DNA from: Streptomyces capitiformicae
GTDB taxonomy: Bacteria > Actinomycetota > Actinomycetes > Streptomycetales > Streptomycetaceae
DNA: 64,000 nucleotides
Reading direction: 5' to 3'
Assembly: GCF_002214185.1 (NCBI RefSeq)
Contig: NZ_CP022161.1
Span: forward strand, 3,347,767-3,411,766
Each line of letters begins with the position of its first letter. The stretch's first letter is position 1. The translations under genes were made by a program, and so were the position numbers. Shown piece after piece: positions 1 through 8,080 of this stretch. The notes below the pieces were generated by a model. The model made no database searches and was not told the origin of the DNA. It saw nothing but the letters and a program-made list of their open reading frames with translations.

Positions 1-50
1 CGCTGAGCTGGTTCGCTGAGCTGGTCACTCAGCTGGTCACTGAGCGGGTC

Positions 51-81
51 GGTCTGCGGGAAGCGTGGCTTCCCGCAGACC
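51..81. terminator. Strong hairpin, probable terminator of a gene before the window
   Basis: Arms of 14 bp (51-64 and 68-81) pair perfectly around a 3-base loop. It is preceded by short imperfect repeats of gctgagctggt (1-45). No gene is visible to its left inside the window, so it most likely ends transcription arriving from outside, or insulates the GH74 gene. Confidence 0.6.
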
Positions 82-174
82 GGCCCGTTGTGCGTTCGGC
101 GAGGCCCGGTGAGAGATCTGAAAAAAATTCCTGGACCGCGGCAACCCTGTGAGGAGCCTGCGACAACTGGCAAG

Positions 175-205
175 CGGATCCGGTCAGTTCCGGTGACCGG
201 ATCCG
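175..205. promoter_or_regulatory. Perfect 12-bp inverted repeat upstream of the GH74 gene
   Basis: CGGATCCGGTCA (175-186) pairs with TGACCGGATCCG (194-205) around a 7-base loop, ending about 25 bases before the ribosome site of the xyloglucanase gene. It may be a repressor operator or a leader hairpin. It does not match the CebR operator known from cellulose genes. No regulator for it is visible nearby. Confidence 0.4.
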
Positions 206-245
206 TCTTCCTCTGGTGAACGGTATGCAAGGAGAACTCCTCCCC

Positions 246-2897
246 ATGAACAACCCCACGAACGGCGGACGCCGCGGGCGTCACCGCCGCCGCTGGACCG
301 CCACCGGTCTGGTGCTCGGCGTGCCCGCCATCGTCGTGCCGTATCTGCTCTTCGCGCAGGAGGACTCGCAGGCCGCGACGGTCGACGGCGACGCCTACTA
401 CCGGCTGGTCTCCGTGCGCAGCGGCAAGGTGCTGGACGTCAACGGCTTCTCCACCGCCGACGGCACCCGTATTCAGCAATGGACCGACCAGAACACCGCC
501 AACCAGCAGTGGAGGCTGAAGTCCAAGGGGAACGGCTACTACGAGCTGGTGAACCGCAACAGCGGCAAAGTACTGGGCATAGCGGGCAATTCGACCGCCC
601 GGGGGGCCGCCGCCGAGCAGCAGACCGACAGCTCCTCCACCTCCCAGGAGTGGCGGATCAGCGATGTCAGCGGTTCCGACGCCGTCACCTTCACCTCCCG
701 CAGGAGCGGCCAGGTTCTGGACGTTTCCCGAGGCTCCACGGCCCAGGGCGCGGCGGTCATCCAGTATCCCGGCAAGGGCAGCGCCAACCAGCAGTGGAAG
801 CTGGTGAAAGCGGGCGAGACCCAGACGGCCGGGGCCGGCGGCACGCAGACCACCGCCAAGGCCGGACCGTATATGTGGAAGAACGCCCAGGTGGTGGGCG
901 GCGGTTACGTCACCGGGCTGGTGTTCAACCAGCGGGAGAAGGGTCTGCTGTACGCGCGCACCGACATGGGCGGCGCCTACCGCTGGGACACCGCGGCCGA
1001 GCAGTGGATCCCGCTGACCGACTGGATCGGTGAGAAGGACTGGAACCTGCTGGGCATCGACTCGATGGCCACCGACTCCGTCGACCCCAACCGGCTCTAC
1101 CTCGGGGCGGGCACCTACACCAACGAGTGGGGGGGCAACGGCGCGATCCTGCGCTCCAAGGACCGGGGCCGCACCTTCCAGCGCACCGATCTGCCGTTCA
1201 AGCTGGGCGGCAACGAGGACGGCCGCGGGGCGGGCGAACGACTCGCGATCAACCCCGCCGACAACAGCACCCTGCTGCTGGGCACCCGCAAGAACGGCCT
1301 GTGGCGCAGCACCGACCACGGCGCGACCTGGAGCCAGGTCTCCTCGTTCCCCGTCAAGGACGGGGCGAGCAGCGGCGCGGGCATCTCCTTCGTGACGTAC
1401 GGCCCGGCCGGCAGCAAGACGATCTACGTCGGCGTCAACGACAGGTCCACCTCCCTCTACCGCTCCACCGACGGCGGCGGCACCTGGCAGGCCGTCTCCG
1501 GGCAGCCCACCGGTCAGATGCCGCAGCACGGCGTGCTCTCCGGTGACGGCTCGCTGTACGTGTCGTACACCAACAACCTCGGACCCAACGGCGTGACGGC
1601 GGGCTCGGTGTGGAAGCACACGCCGGCCGGCGGGACGTGGAAGAACATCTCCCCCTCCCAGGGCGACTACGGGTTCTCCGGTCTGGCCGTCGACCCGCAG
1701 AAGCCGTCCACGGTGATGGTCACCACCCTCGGCCGCTGGTGGCCGGAGGACGAGATCTACCGGACCACCGACGGCGGCGCGACCTGGAAGGCCCTGGCCG
1801 AGAAAACGGTGCGGAGCGCCTACGCCGCTCCTTACGTCGGTACCCACACCGGGCACTGGATGACCGCCCTGGCCATCGATCCCTTCAACTCCGGGCACGT
1901 GCTGTACGGCACCGGCAACGGCATCTTGCGCAGCAAGGACGCCAACGCCACCGACAGCGGCGGCACCAGCCACTGGAGCATGGGCGCCCGGGGGCTGGAG
2001 GAGACCGCGCTGCTGGACGCGATCGCCCCGCCCGGCGGCGCCACCGTCATCACCTCCATGGGCGACCAGGGCGGCTTCCGGCACGACGACCTGACCAAGG
2101 TGCCCACCGGGCGGCTGAAGAACCCGATGATGACCAACAGCACCGACATCGACTTCGCCCAGTCCAAGCCCTCGATGATGGTCCGCGTCGGCCGGGGCGG
2201 CGCGCAGGACGGCGCCTACTCCACCGACGGCGGCAGCACCTGGACCGGCTTCAAGGCAGAGCCGGTGGCCAGTGCCCAGGACGGCCATGTCGCGCTCGCG
2301 GCGGACGGCTCCACCATCGTCTGGACCGAGGCCGGCCAGGCCCCGTACCGCTCGACCGACAAGGGGGCCAGCTGGTCGAGGGTCGGCGGTCTGGGCACCG
2401 GCGCCGTGGTCGTCGCCGACCGCTCCTCGGCCAACACCTTCTACTCACTGTCCGGTGGCACGCTCTACGCCAGCACCGACGGCGGCGCGACCTTCAGCGC
2501 CCGCGCCACCAACCTGCCCGACGGCCGGCTCAAGGCCGTCCCCGGCATCGCAGGGGACCTGTGGATCGCCGGCAGCGGCAAGGGGCTGCTGCACTCCACC
2601 GACGGCGGCCGCACCTTCACCACGCTCAAGACGGTGCAGTCCGCCTCCGCCCTCGGCTTCGGCAAGGCCGCACCCGGCGCCTCCTACCAGGCCCTGTACC
2701 TGATCGGTACCGTCAAGGACGTCACCGGCGTCTTCCGCTCCACCGACAAGGGCGCCACCTGGATCCGCGTCAACGACGACGCCCATCAGTGGGGCGCCAT
2801 CGGCGGCGTCGGCGTCATCACCGGTGACCCCGACACCTACGGCCGCGTCTACGTCGGCACCAACGGACGCGGCCTCCAGTACGGCGACCCGTCCTGA
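246..2897 (+). CDS. Secreted GH74 xyloglucanase with N-terminal ricin-type lectin domain
   Basis: This is an extracellular endo-acting hydrolase of the GH74 family, whose members cut the beta-1,4-glucan backbone of xyloglucan. ATG 246 is chosen because AAGGAG lies 11 bases upstream; an in-frame ATG at 216 has none. The protein (883 residues) starts with an Arg-rich n-region and a hydrophobic segment (about residues 20-37) followed by AQEDSQAA, an export signal. Residues 40-190 form a ricin-B/CBM13-like trefoil with three repeats ending NQQW, SQEW and NQQW. The rest is a double beta-propeller with repeated STDGG and STDKG turns. The two GH74 catalytic aspartates are visible in TDMGGAYRWD and TSMGDQGGFRHDD. 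The N-terminal lectin is less usual than the C-terminal CBM2 of many GH74 enzymes. The gene is monocistronic and ends at a strong hairpin. Confidence 0.93.
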   Translation: MNNPTNGGRRGRHRRRWTATGLVLGVPAIVVPYLLFAQEDSQAATVDGDAYYRLVSVRSGKVLDVNGFSTADGTRIQQWTDQNTANQQWRLKSKGNGYYELVNRNSGKVLGIAGNSTARGAAAEQQTDSSSTSQEWRISDVSGSDAVTFTSRRSGQVLDVSRGSTAQGAAVIQYPGKGSANQQWKLVKAGETQTAGAGGTQTTAKAGPYMWKNAQVVGGGYVTGLVFNQREKGLLYARTDMGGAYRWDTAAEQWIPLTDWIGEKDWNLLGIDSMATDSVDPNRLYLGAGTYTNEWGGNGAILRSKDRGRTFQRTDLPFKLGGNEDGRGAGERLAINPADNSTLLLGTRKNGLWRSTDHGATWSQVSSFPVKDGASSGAGISFVTYGPAGSKTIYVGVNDRSTSLYRSTDGGGTWQAVSGQPTGQMPQHGVLSGDGSLYVSYTNNLGPNGVTAGSVWKHTPAGGTWKNISPSQGDYGFSGLAVDPQKPSTVMVTTLGRWWPEDEIYRTTDGGATWKALAEKTVRSAYAAPYVGTHTGHWMTALAIDPFNSGHVLYGTGNGILRSKDANATDSGGTSHWSMGARGLEETALLDAIAPPGGATVITSMGDQGGFRHDDLTKVPTGRLKNPMMTNSTDIDFAQSKPSMMVRVGRGGAQDGAYSTDGGSTWTGFKAEPVASAQDGHVALAADGSTIVWTEAGQAPYRSTDKGASWSRVGGLGTGAVVVADRSSANTFYSLSGGTLYASTDGGATFSARATNLPDGRLKAVPGIAGDLWIAGSGKGLLHSTDGGRTFTTLKTVQSASALGFGKAAPGASYQALYLIGTVKDVTGVFRSTDKGATWIRVNDDAHQWGAIGGVGVITGDPDTYGRVYVGTNGRGLQYGDPS

Positions 2898-2906
2898 CCC
2901 CAACGC

Positions 2907-2947
2907 CCGAGCGGGGCCGCGGCCACAACGGCCGCGGCCACCGCTCG
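2907..2947. terminator. Hairpin terminator after the GH74 gene
   Basis: GAGCGG-GGCCGCGGCC pairs with GGCCGCGGCCA-CCGCTC around ACAAC, ten bases after the stop codon. No T-run follows, as is usual in Streptomyces. Confidence 0.75.
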
Positions 2948-3411
2948 TGGTGGCGTCGCGCCGGGCTGCTCGTGGCCGTGCGTGGCCGTCCCTGGCCCAC
3001 GCACTCGCCGAGCGAAGCGAGATGCGGGTCCCCCCGGCCGAAGGACGGGGGGACCCTCGGCTCCCCCGAGCCCTCGGCCGTCGACCACTGGTCCGTCCCG
3101 TTGGTCGACGCGATCCACGCGGCGGCCCGCGGTGAGACGGTGCGGGCACCCCGAGTGGCCGAGGGGCTCGTCGCCCGGATGCGCCGGCCCGCCCAGGCCC
3201 CGCTCACAGCCGGCGAGGCGGACGTTCCGAACGGGCCCAGCAACTCGCCGTCCACACCGGCTGGTTGCTCAACGGCACCCGAGGCGGACTGTTCGCCGGG
3301 CTCACCCCGGACGCCCTGCGACCGGCCGCCGCGCACACCGCCGACGACGGGCCGCTACCGCTGATCGCCGACGGCGCGCTGCACACCGAACGGCCCAGCA
3401 GTCGAACAGCT
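2948..3411 (+). pseudogene. Gene debris: LuxR-type response regulator linker plus an unidentified fragment
   Basis: No intact gene lies here. Positions about 3090-3220 read VDAIHAAARGETV then RVAEGLVARMRRP and APLTAGEADV. This closely resembles the linker and the start of the HTH domain of a NarL/LuxR response regulator, where PLT-RE-EVL is the usual text. The expected recognition helix is absent. From about 3230 another frame reads LAVHTGWLLNGTRGGLFAG and LPLIADGALHTERP, clearly protein-like but not recognised. A G/C-rich repeat-like stretch (3004-3067) precedes them. Both fragments end where the histidine kinase remnant begins, so this looks like a multi-step recombination scar. Confidence 0.5.
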
Positions 3412-4308
3412 GCCCCCTTGTGACGCGTTCTCGTGTCTCGGTGCGCAGGCGTACCGTGACGGGCACGCTGCCGTGCCGCAGGGCGTTGCCCACGAGGTTG
3501 GCGATCACGATGTCGAAGCGGCGCGGGTCGAGCCGGGCACGGATGCCGTCGGGGAGTTCGGTGCGGACCCGGTCGTCGGTCCAGTGCCGGTTGGCGAGGG
3601 TCTTGCGGATGGCCTCGGCCACGTCGACCTCGTCGGCGTTCAGTTCGGCCGCGCGTGCGTCGAAGCGGGAGATCTCCATCAGGTCCTCGACGAGGACGGC
3701 GAGCTTTCCGGTCTCGGCGCTGACCAGCCGTACCGCCCGGGCGGTGTCGGCGTCCAGACTGTCCGCGTCCTCGTCGAGGACCTCGGTGACGGCGAGCATT
3801 CCGGCGAGGGGGGTACGCAGTTCGTGCGAGACGTCGGAGGCGAAACGGCGGGCGCGCTCCTCGGCCTCGCGCAGTTCCCGTACGGAGCGCTCGAGTTCGC
3901 CCGCCGACTCGTTGAAGGTGCGTGCCAGGTCCGCCAGTTCGTCGCTGCCGCGCACCGGAATCCGGGTGTCGAGTCTGCCGCTGCCCATGCTCCGAGCCGC
4001 CTGGCGCAGTTCCCGCACCGGGCGCAGCACACTGCGCGCGGCGATCAGGCCGGGTATCAGCGCGACGGCGAGGCCGGGCAGGGCGCCGTCCCGGGCGGCC
4101 ATGAGGAGGGCGTCGACGTTGACCTGCTCGTCGGTCATCCGCATGACGGCGTAGAGGACGAGTCCGCTGGGCAGCACGCTGTCCGGGCTTGCCTTGAAGA
4201 CCATGGGCATGGCGATGGTCAGGTAGGGGACGCCGTCCTTGACGACCCGCTCGAAGCTGCCGTGGGGGTTGGCCCGCGCGGCGCGACGCAGTTCGGGTGT
4301 GATGACGT
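3412..4308 (-). pseudogene. Sensor histidine kinase remnant, truncated at both ends
   Basis: Reading right to left, the frame starts inside an extracytoplasmic sensor region (VITPELRRAARANPHGSF, then YLTIAMPMVFKA). It continues through a membrane segment with LPGLAVALIPGLIAA, a HAMP domain (RPVRELRQAA), the HisKA phosphoacceptor helix with FASDVSHELRTPLAG, and the N box of the ATPase domain (DIVIANLVGNALRHG). The G boxes needed to bind ATP are missing, and sequence identity as a kinase ends near 3412. The amino end is cut by the TnpB element. No partner regulator survives, apart from unrelated NarL-type debris next door. The product cannot be a working kinase. Confidence 0.85.
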
Positions 4309-4317
4309 TGACATCCT

Positions 4318-4337
4318 CCCCCTCTTAAAAGAGGGGG
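4318..4337. repeat. Subterminal hairpin at the tnpB 3' end
   Basis: CCCCCTCTT and AAGAGGGGG form a perfect 9-bp stem around AA, with the tnpB stop codon inside the stem. In IS200/IS605-type elements such imperfect palindromes near the ends are recognised by TnpA, and the right-end transcript supplies the guide (omega) RNA. That role is inferred here. Confidence 0.6.
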
Positions 4338-5626
4338 ATTCCAACCCAGTTGGGTTGAGGTTCACGGGCGCTCGAACGGCTGGTGGCCGCTGTCGCCCCT
4401 CCGGCACCGGCTGTTCGCCGGGGGCGGGGGATCCCGCCCTGTCCTGCCGCGACGTTGGTTGCTGCGTTGGTGTCCGCGTTGCAGGTGAAGCCGCAGGACA
4501 CGCACTCGAAGTCAGCTTGGCTCTTGCGTGACTTCTTCTCGATCCATCCGCAGGCGCTGCACCGCAGGGAGGTGTAGGGGGCGGGAACATCCTCGACCCG
4601 GCCGGGGGCTTTGTGCTCGGTGCGCTGCCGGAGCAGGCCCCAGCCCTGGGCGAGGATCGACCGGTTCAGGCCGGACTTCTGCGCCACGTTCTTGCCGGGC
4701 TGCTCCACGGTTCCCTTCGCGGAGCGGGACATGTTCTTGATGTTCAGCTTCTCGAACCGGACAAGGTCGTAGGAGCGGGCGAGCATGGTGCTGGTCTTCT
4801 CGCACCAGTCCTTACGCCGGTTCGCCTCCCGCGCCTTGAGCTTGGCGACCTTCGCGTACTCGGCCGCCTTCTCCGGGCTGCCCTTCTCGGCTCGTGCTGC
4901 GCGCCGCTCGTGCTTGCGGATCTTCGCCCGCTCTTTGGTGGTGAGATGCGGGCAGTTCGGCGTCCGGCCGTCCGACAGGGCGGCGGTGATCGTGACACCC
5001 CGGTCGATGCCGATCACCTCCCCCGTGCCGGGCGCCGGGGTCGGCTCAGGGATGACGGCGAACGCAATGTGCCACTGCCCGTTGCGAAAGGTGACCCTGA
5101 ACGTCTTCGCGTCGGGCAGCGTCCCACCTTTGCCCTTGGCGCTGAGGCGGAACCGGACCCAGCCGCAGCCGGGCACCTTGACCTGAGCCCACCGCCGGTT
5201 GAGCCTGTGCACGACTACCGACCGGCCCATGACCTGCTTGCCGGTCTTCGCGTTCAGCTTCGGCGACCCGTCCGCGCTGTACTCCGGTACGCGGTCGGTG
5301 CCGATGACCCGGAAGCCTTCATGCTTGTACTTCTTGCGCCAGGTTGGCTCACCAAACCCGGACGTGAAGCGGGCGTTCCTGGCCTTGGCGAAGTCCTTCA
5401 GCGCCTGCTGCTGCACATCCGCGTTCCCCGAGCCCAGCCATTCGTTCTCCCGCCGGGCCTCGGTGAGCTGACGGCACTGCTCCGCGAAACCGGGCGCGCT
5501 CTTGCGCCCCTGGCGCCAGTGCGAGTGCTGCTCGACGGCAAGGTTCCAGACGTACCGGGCGTGCGCGCAGTGCGTGAGCATCTGCTCGGCCTGCGCGGGC
5601 GTCGGATACATCCGGAAACGCGACAT
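4325..5626 (-). CDS. tnpB: TnpB-family RNA-guided nuclease
   Basis: TnpB proteins are RNA-guided DNA nucleases encoded by IS605-type transposons and are ancestors of Cas12. The 433-residue protein shows the full set of family marks: an N-terminal OrfB helix-turn-helix-like part (YPTPAQAEQML, ARYVWNLAVEQ), the first RuvC aspartate in GIDRG, the glutamate in RFEKLNIKNM, a four-cysteine zinc finger (CSACGW and CVSCGF) and the last RuvC aspartate in NADTNAATN. The length is normal to slightly long. All three catalytic acids are present, so it could be active. The C-terminal tail, EPQPNWVGIPLF, is encoded by the element end itself. An overlapping open frame on the + strand is an artefact. Confidence 0.92.
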   Translation of the reverse strand: MSRFRMYPTPAQAEQMLTHCAHARYVWNLAVEQHSHWRQGRKSAPGFAEQCRQLTEARRENEWLGSGNADVQQQALKDFAKARNARFTSGFGEPTWRKKYKHEGFRVIGTDRVPEYSADGSPKLNAKTGKQVMGRSVVVHRLNRRWAQVKVPGCGWVRFRLSAKGKGGTLPDAKTFRVTFRNGQWHIAFAVIPEPTPAPGTGEVIGIDRGVTITAALSDGRTPNCPHLTTKERAKIRKHERRAARAEKGSPEKAAEYAKVAKLKAREANRRKDWCEKTSTMLARSYDLVRFEKLNIKNMSRSAKGTVEQPGKNVAQKSGLNRSILAQGWGLLRQRTEHKAPGRVEDVPAPYTSLRCSACGWIEKKSRKSQADFECVSCGFTCNADTNAATNVAAGQGGIPRPRRTAGAGGATAATSRSSAREPQPNWVGIPLF

Positions 5627-5857
5627 GCCACGAAACTAGCCACCCCGCTCCCCTCTCGCGCACGCCTTCGATCAACATCACCCATGAGAGTGACCGGCAC
5701 GCTTTTTGCCTTCCACGGCAACCCCCGACCACAGCACCCTCAACCGCTGGCACCACGAACGGCTCGAGGCCGAACTCACCGCCGTAGCTCCCGAGACGCC
5801 GAATCGCCCCGGCGGCGATTCGGCCTCCCCTGCCCGGCAAGCAAGGCGGAGACTAAG

Positions 5858-6955
5858 GTGACGCCCAGCGCCGACGACCGCGCCGTCACGGTCACTGTCA
5901 CGCCCACGGGAGAACGGACCCCGGCGGGCGAACCCGTACGCGTCACGGCCTCAGGCGGCACCCTCACCTCGGTGACCGTCACCGACACCGAGGGCCACAA
6001 GCTCGCCGGCAAGGTCGCCGCTGACGGCCGGTCATGGGTCTCCGTCCGCAAGGCGGTACCCGGCGCGGCATACGCGGTGACGGCCACGACCCGGACCGAT
6101 GGCGGAACCGCGAAAACCACCGAAGCGGCCTTCACCACGGCTCCGGCGGACAAGGTCAACAAGGTCGACTGGCGACCGGGCACCGGCACCGGCACCGGCA
6201 CCACCGTCGGCGTCGCCCAGCCGATCTCCCTGGTCTTCGACCATCCCGTCAAGAACCGGGCCGAGGTCGAGAAGCAGCTCAGGATCACCACCTCGAACCA
6301 CACCGAGGGTTCCTGGGGCTGGATACGCGACTGGTCGGGCAGGGACCGGGTGGACTGGCGGCCCAAGTCGTACTGGAAGCCCGGGACCAAGGTCACTCTG
6401 AACGCCGAGTTGAACGGCACCGACTCGGGCGCGGCCGGCGGCTGGTTCGTACGCGACTACACGACCACCTTCACCATCGGTGCCCGGCAGATCGTCGAGG
6501 TGGACCTCGACAGGCACCAACTCACGCTCGTCCGCGACGGTGAGACGGTCCGGCGCATACCGGTCTCCGGCGGCACGCCCGGCGGTGACAAGCGCTCCTG
6601 GCGCGGAACCGCCGTGCTCATGGCCAAGGAGGGCACGATCAACATGAACTCCGAGACGGTGGGCCTGGCCGACGCGTACAACAAGATGGTCGACTACTCG
6701 ATGCGGCTGACCTGGTCGGGCATGTACGCGCACGCCGCCCCGTGGAACGCCCGCTGGTTCGGCAACGCCAACCGGAGTTCCGGATGCATAGGCATGAGCG
6801 ACGCGGACGCGGCCTGGTTCTACGGGCAGGTGCGGCCGGGCAACCCGTTCGAGATCACCGGCAAGGACACCAAGGGCGTGGTCGCACCCGGGAACGGATT
6901 CGGCGCGTGGAACCTCTCGTGGACCGAGTGGCAGCAGAAGAGCGCGCTGCGCTGA
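5858..6955 (+). CDS. L,D-transpeptidase (Ig-like plus YkuD domains), export signal missing
   Basis: Family members make 3-3 cross-links in peptidoglycan at the outer face of the membrane. Two Ig-like repeats (about residues 1-190 from GTG 5858) precede a YkuD catalytic domain. The active-site region is visible as HAAPWNARWFGNANRSSGC followed by IGMSDADAAW, with the nucleophile Cys in SSGCIG and the conserved HGAPW-like His. Streptomyces homologues normally start with a lipoprotein signal. Here the frame upstream instead runs into Arg-rich sequence (possible ATG 5684) with no signal peptide. GTG 5858 has a GGCGGAG site but also no signal. The 5' end was probably replaced during the adjacent TnpB rearrangement, so this may be a pseudogene. 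Confidence 0.85.
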   Translation: MTPSADDRAVTVTVTPTGERTPAGEPVRVTASGGTLTSVTVTDTEGHKLAGKVAADGRSWVSVRKAVPGAAYAVTATTRTDGGTAKTTEAAFTTAPADKVNKVDWRPGTGTGTGTTVGVAQPISLVFDHPVKNRAEVEKQLRITTSNHTEGSWGWIRDWSGRDRVDWRPKSYWKPGTKVTLNAELNGTDSGAAGGWFVRDYTTTFTIGARQIVEVDLDRHQLTLVRDGETVRRIPVSGGTPGGDKRSWRGTAVLMAKEGTINMNSETVGLADAYNKMVDYSMRLTWSGMYAHAAPWNARWFGNANRSSGCIGMSDADAAWFYGQVRPGNPFEITGKDTKGVVAPGNGFGAWNLSWTEWQQKSALR

Positions 6956-6957
6956 TG

Positions 6958-6996
6958 CCCCGTGGTGCCGGCGATGCCGTCGTCGGCATCACGGGG
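6958..6996. terminator. Hairpin terminator after the L,D-transpeptidase gene
   Basis: CCCCGTGGTGCCG (6958-6970) pairs with CGGCATCACGGGG (6984-6996) with one mismatch, starting just after the stop codon. Confidence 0.7.
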
Positions 6997-7046
6997 TCGA
7001 GGAGGGACTCCGCAACCCCACGCGGGCCTCGTCCGTCTGACACTTC

Positions 7047-7931
7047 ATGCATATAGACGTCAGGCGTGGGCTCCGTGCCGGAACCGTCGTCGGATCCCTG
7101 CTCGCCGCCCTGCTCCTCATCACCGGGTGCACGTCGACGGACACGAGACGGGCCACGGCCCCGCCCACCGCGAAGGGCCCCGGCGGGAACGGGGGGCTGC
7201 TGGTGGGGGCGCGCTGGTACGTGCAGTGGGTCACCGTCGGCGGGCGGGCGACGACCGCGCCGCCCCGTGCCGCCGCCTGGGTCGAGTTCGGCTACGACAA
7301 CACGACCGAGGGCAGTTACGGATGCACCCCGTTCAAGGCGGCGACCACGGTCACCGAGACAGCGCTCACCGTGGGCGAGAGAACCGAGGGGACAGCCCCG
7401 ACCGGGCGGTGCCCGGCGTCGTATCGAGCCTTCGAGGGGAAGCTGCGGAAGCTCTTCAGCGGGCCGCTCACCATCAACCGGCGCGTCGACAGCCTGACGA
7501 TGGACCTGAAGAACCAGCGGGGCGACTACGTCGCGGTGAAACTGATGCGGCCCGAGGGGCTCTTCGGCTCCCGATGGCGGCTGGACCATCTGGTCGTGTC
7601 CGACACCATCCTGCCGGTCGTCGGCGGCAACGAGGTGTACTACGTCTTCCACCGGAACGGCACGGTCACCGGCAAGGCCGGCTGCAACGACTTCATCGGC
7701 AGGGCCACCTTCGACGGCGACGTCCTCTCGATGTACCGGCTCACCCGGACCACCCACCGGATCTGCTTGAAAGAGCTCATGGACCAGGAGCAGCGTCTGC
7801 TGACGGACGAGAAGAACCCGCGTCGGTTGCGGTACGGCAGCGCCCCCCTGCACCACTCCTTCGAGGCCGTCGACGGCAACAGCCCCGCGGACTACTTCGG
7901 GTACGGCTGGACGGCGATGTCCGACAACTAG
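7047..7931 (+). CDS. META/HslJ-domain lipoprotein
   Basis: This is a 294-residue membrane-anchored lipoprotein of unknown substrate. The signal peptide has an Arg-rich start, a hydrophobic run (VVGSLLAALLLI) and the lipobox LITGC, placing the lipid-bearing Cys near residue 28. The C-terminal half carries the META pattern: GSRWRLDHL, then VTGKAGCNDFIGRA, then THRICLKELMDQEQRLL. The paired Cys in GCN and ICL are typical. META (HslJ-like) domains occur in secreted stress or heat-shock proteins whose biochemistry is unclear. The ATG lacks a clear ribosome site, so a GTG at 7059 is possible. It is flanked by hairpins and looks monocistronic. Confidence 0.75.
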   Translation: MHIDVRRGLRAGTVVGSLLAALLLITGCTSTDTRRATAPPTAKGPGGNGGLLVGARWYVQWVTVGGRATTAPPRAAAWVEFGYDNTTEGSYGCTPFKAATTVTETALTVGERTEGTAPTGRCPASYRAFEGKLRKLFSGPLTINRRVDSLTMDLKNQRGDYVAVKLMRPEGLFGSRWRLDHLVVSDTILPVVGGNEVYYVFHRNGTVTGKAGCNDFIGRATFDGDVLSMYRLTRTTHRICLKELMDQEQRLLTDEKNPRRLRYGSAPLHHSFEAVDGNSPADYFGYGWTAMSDN

Positions 7932-7946
7932 GGGGCGTTTGCGGTC

Positions 7947-7964
7947 GCTCGGCGCGCGCCGAGC
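7947..7964. terminator. Palindromic hairpin after the META lipoprotein gene
   Basis: GCTCGGCGCGCGCCGAGC is a perfect 18-bp palindrome starting 15 bases after the stop codon. Confidence 0.55.
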
Positions 7965-8080
7965 GCAGTCGCGGGGATCAGCGCGACTCGTGAAGGCTGT
8001 CTCACGGCGAAATCCTCGGACTAATCTGATCCCCCTGAACAGCCTTTCGAAGGCACGGCGCGTGGAAAAGGTGACGGGTG

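Larger units (their letters stand above)
4309..5700 (-). mobile_element. IS605/IS1341-like element carrying tnpB only
   Basis: A TnpB gene interrupts a histidine kinase reading frame. The tnpB-proximal end near 4309 is marked by a hairpin (4318-4337), after which kinase coding sequence resumes at once. The other end is not defined. It lies beyond the tnpB start (5626) and probably before 5860, where L,D-transpeptidase coding sequence begins. No tnpA transposase is present, so movement would need a TnpA supplied elsewhere. Confidence 0.65.

Noticed and set aside
4613..5857. Long upstream extension of the L,D-transpeptidase frame through tnpB
   Set aside because: It lies antisense to clear TnpB motifs and has no family similarity; only the part after about 5858 is real.
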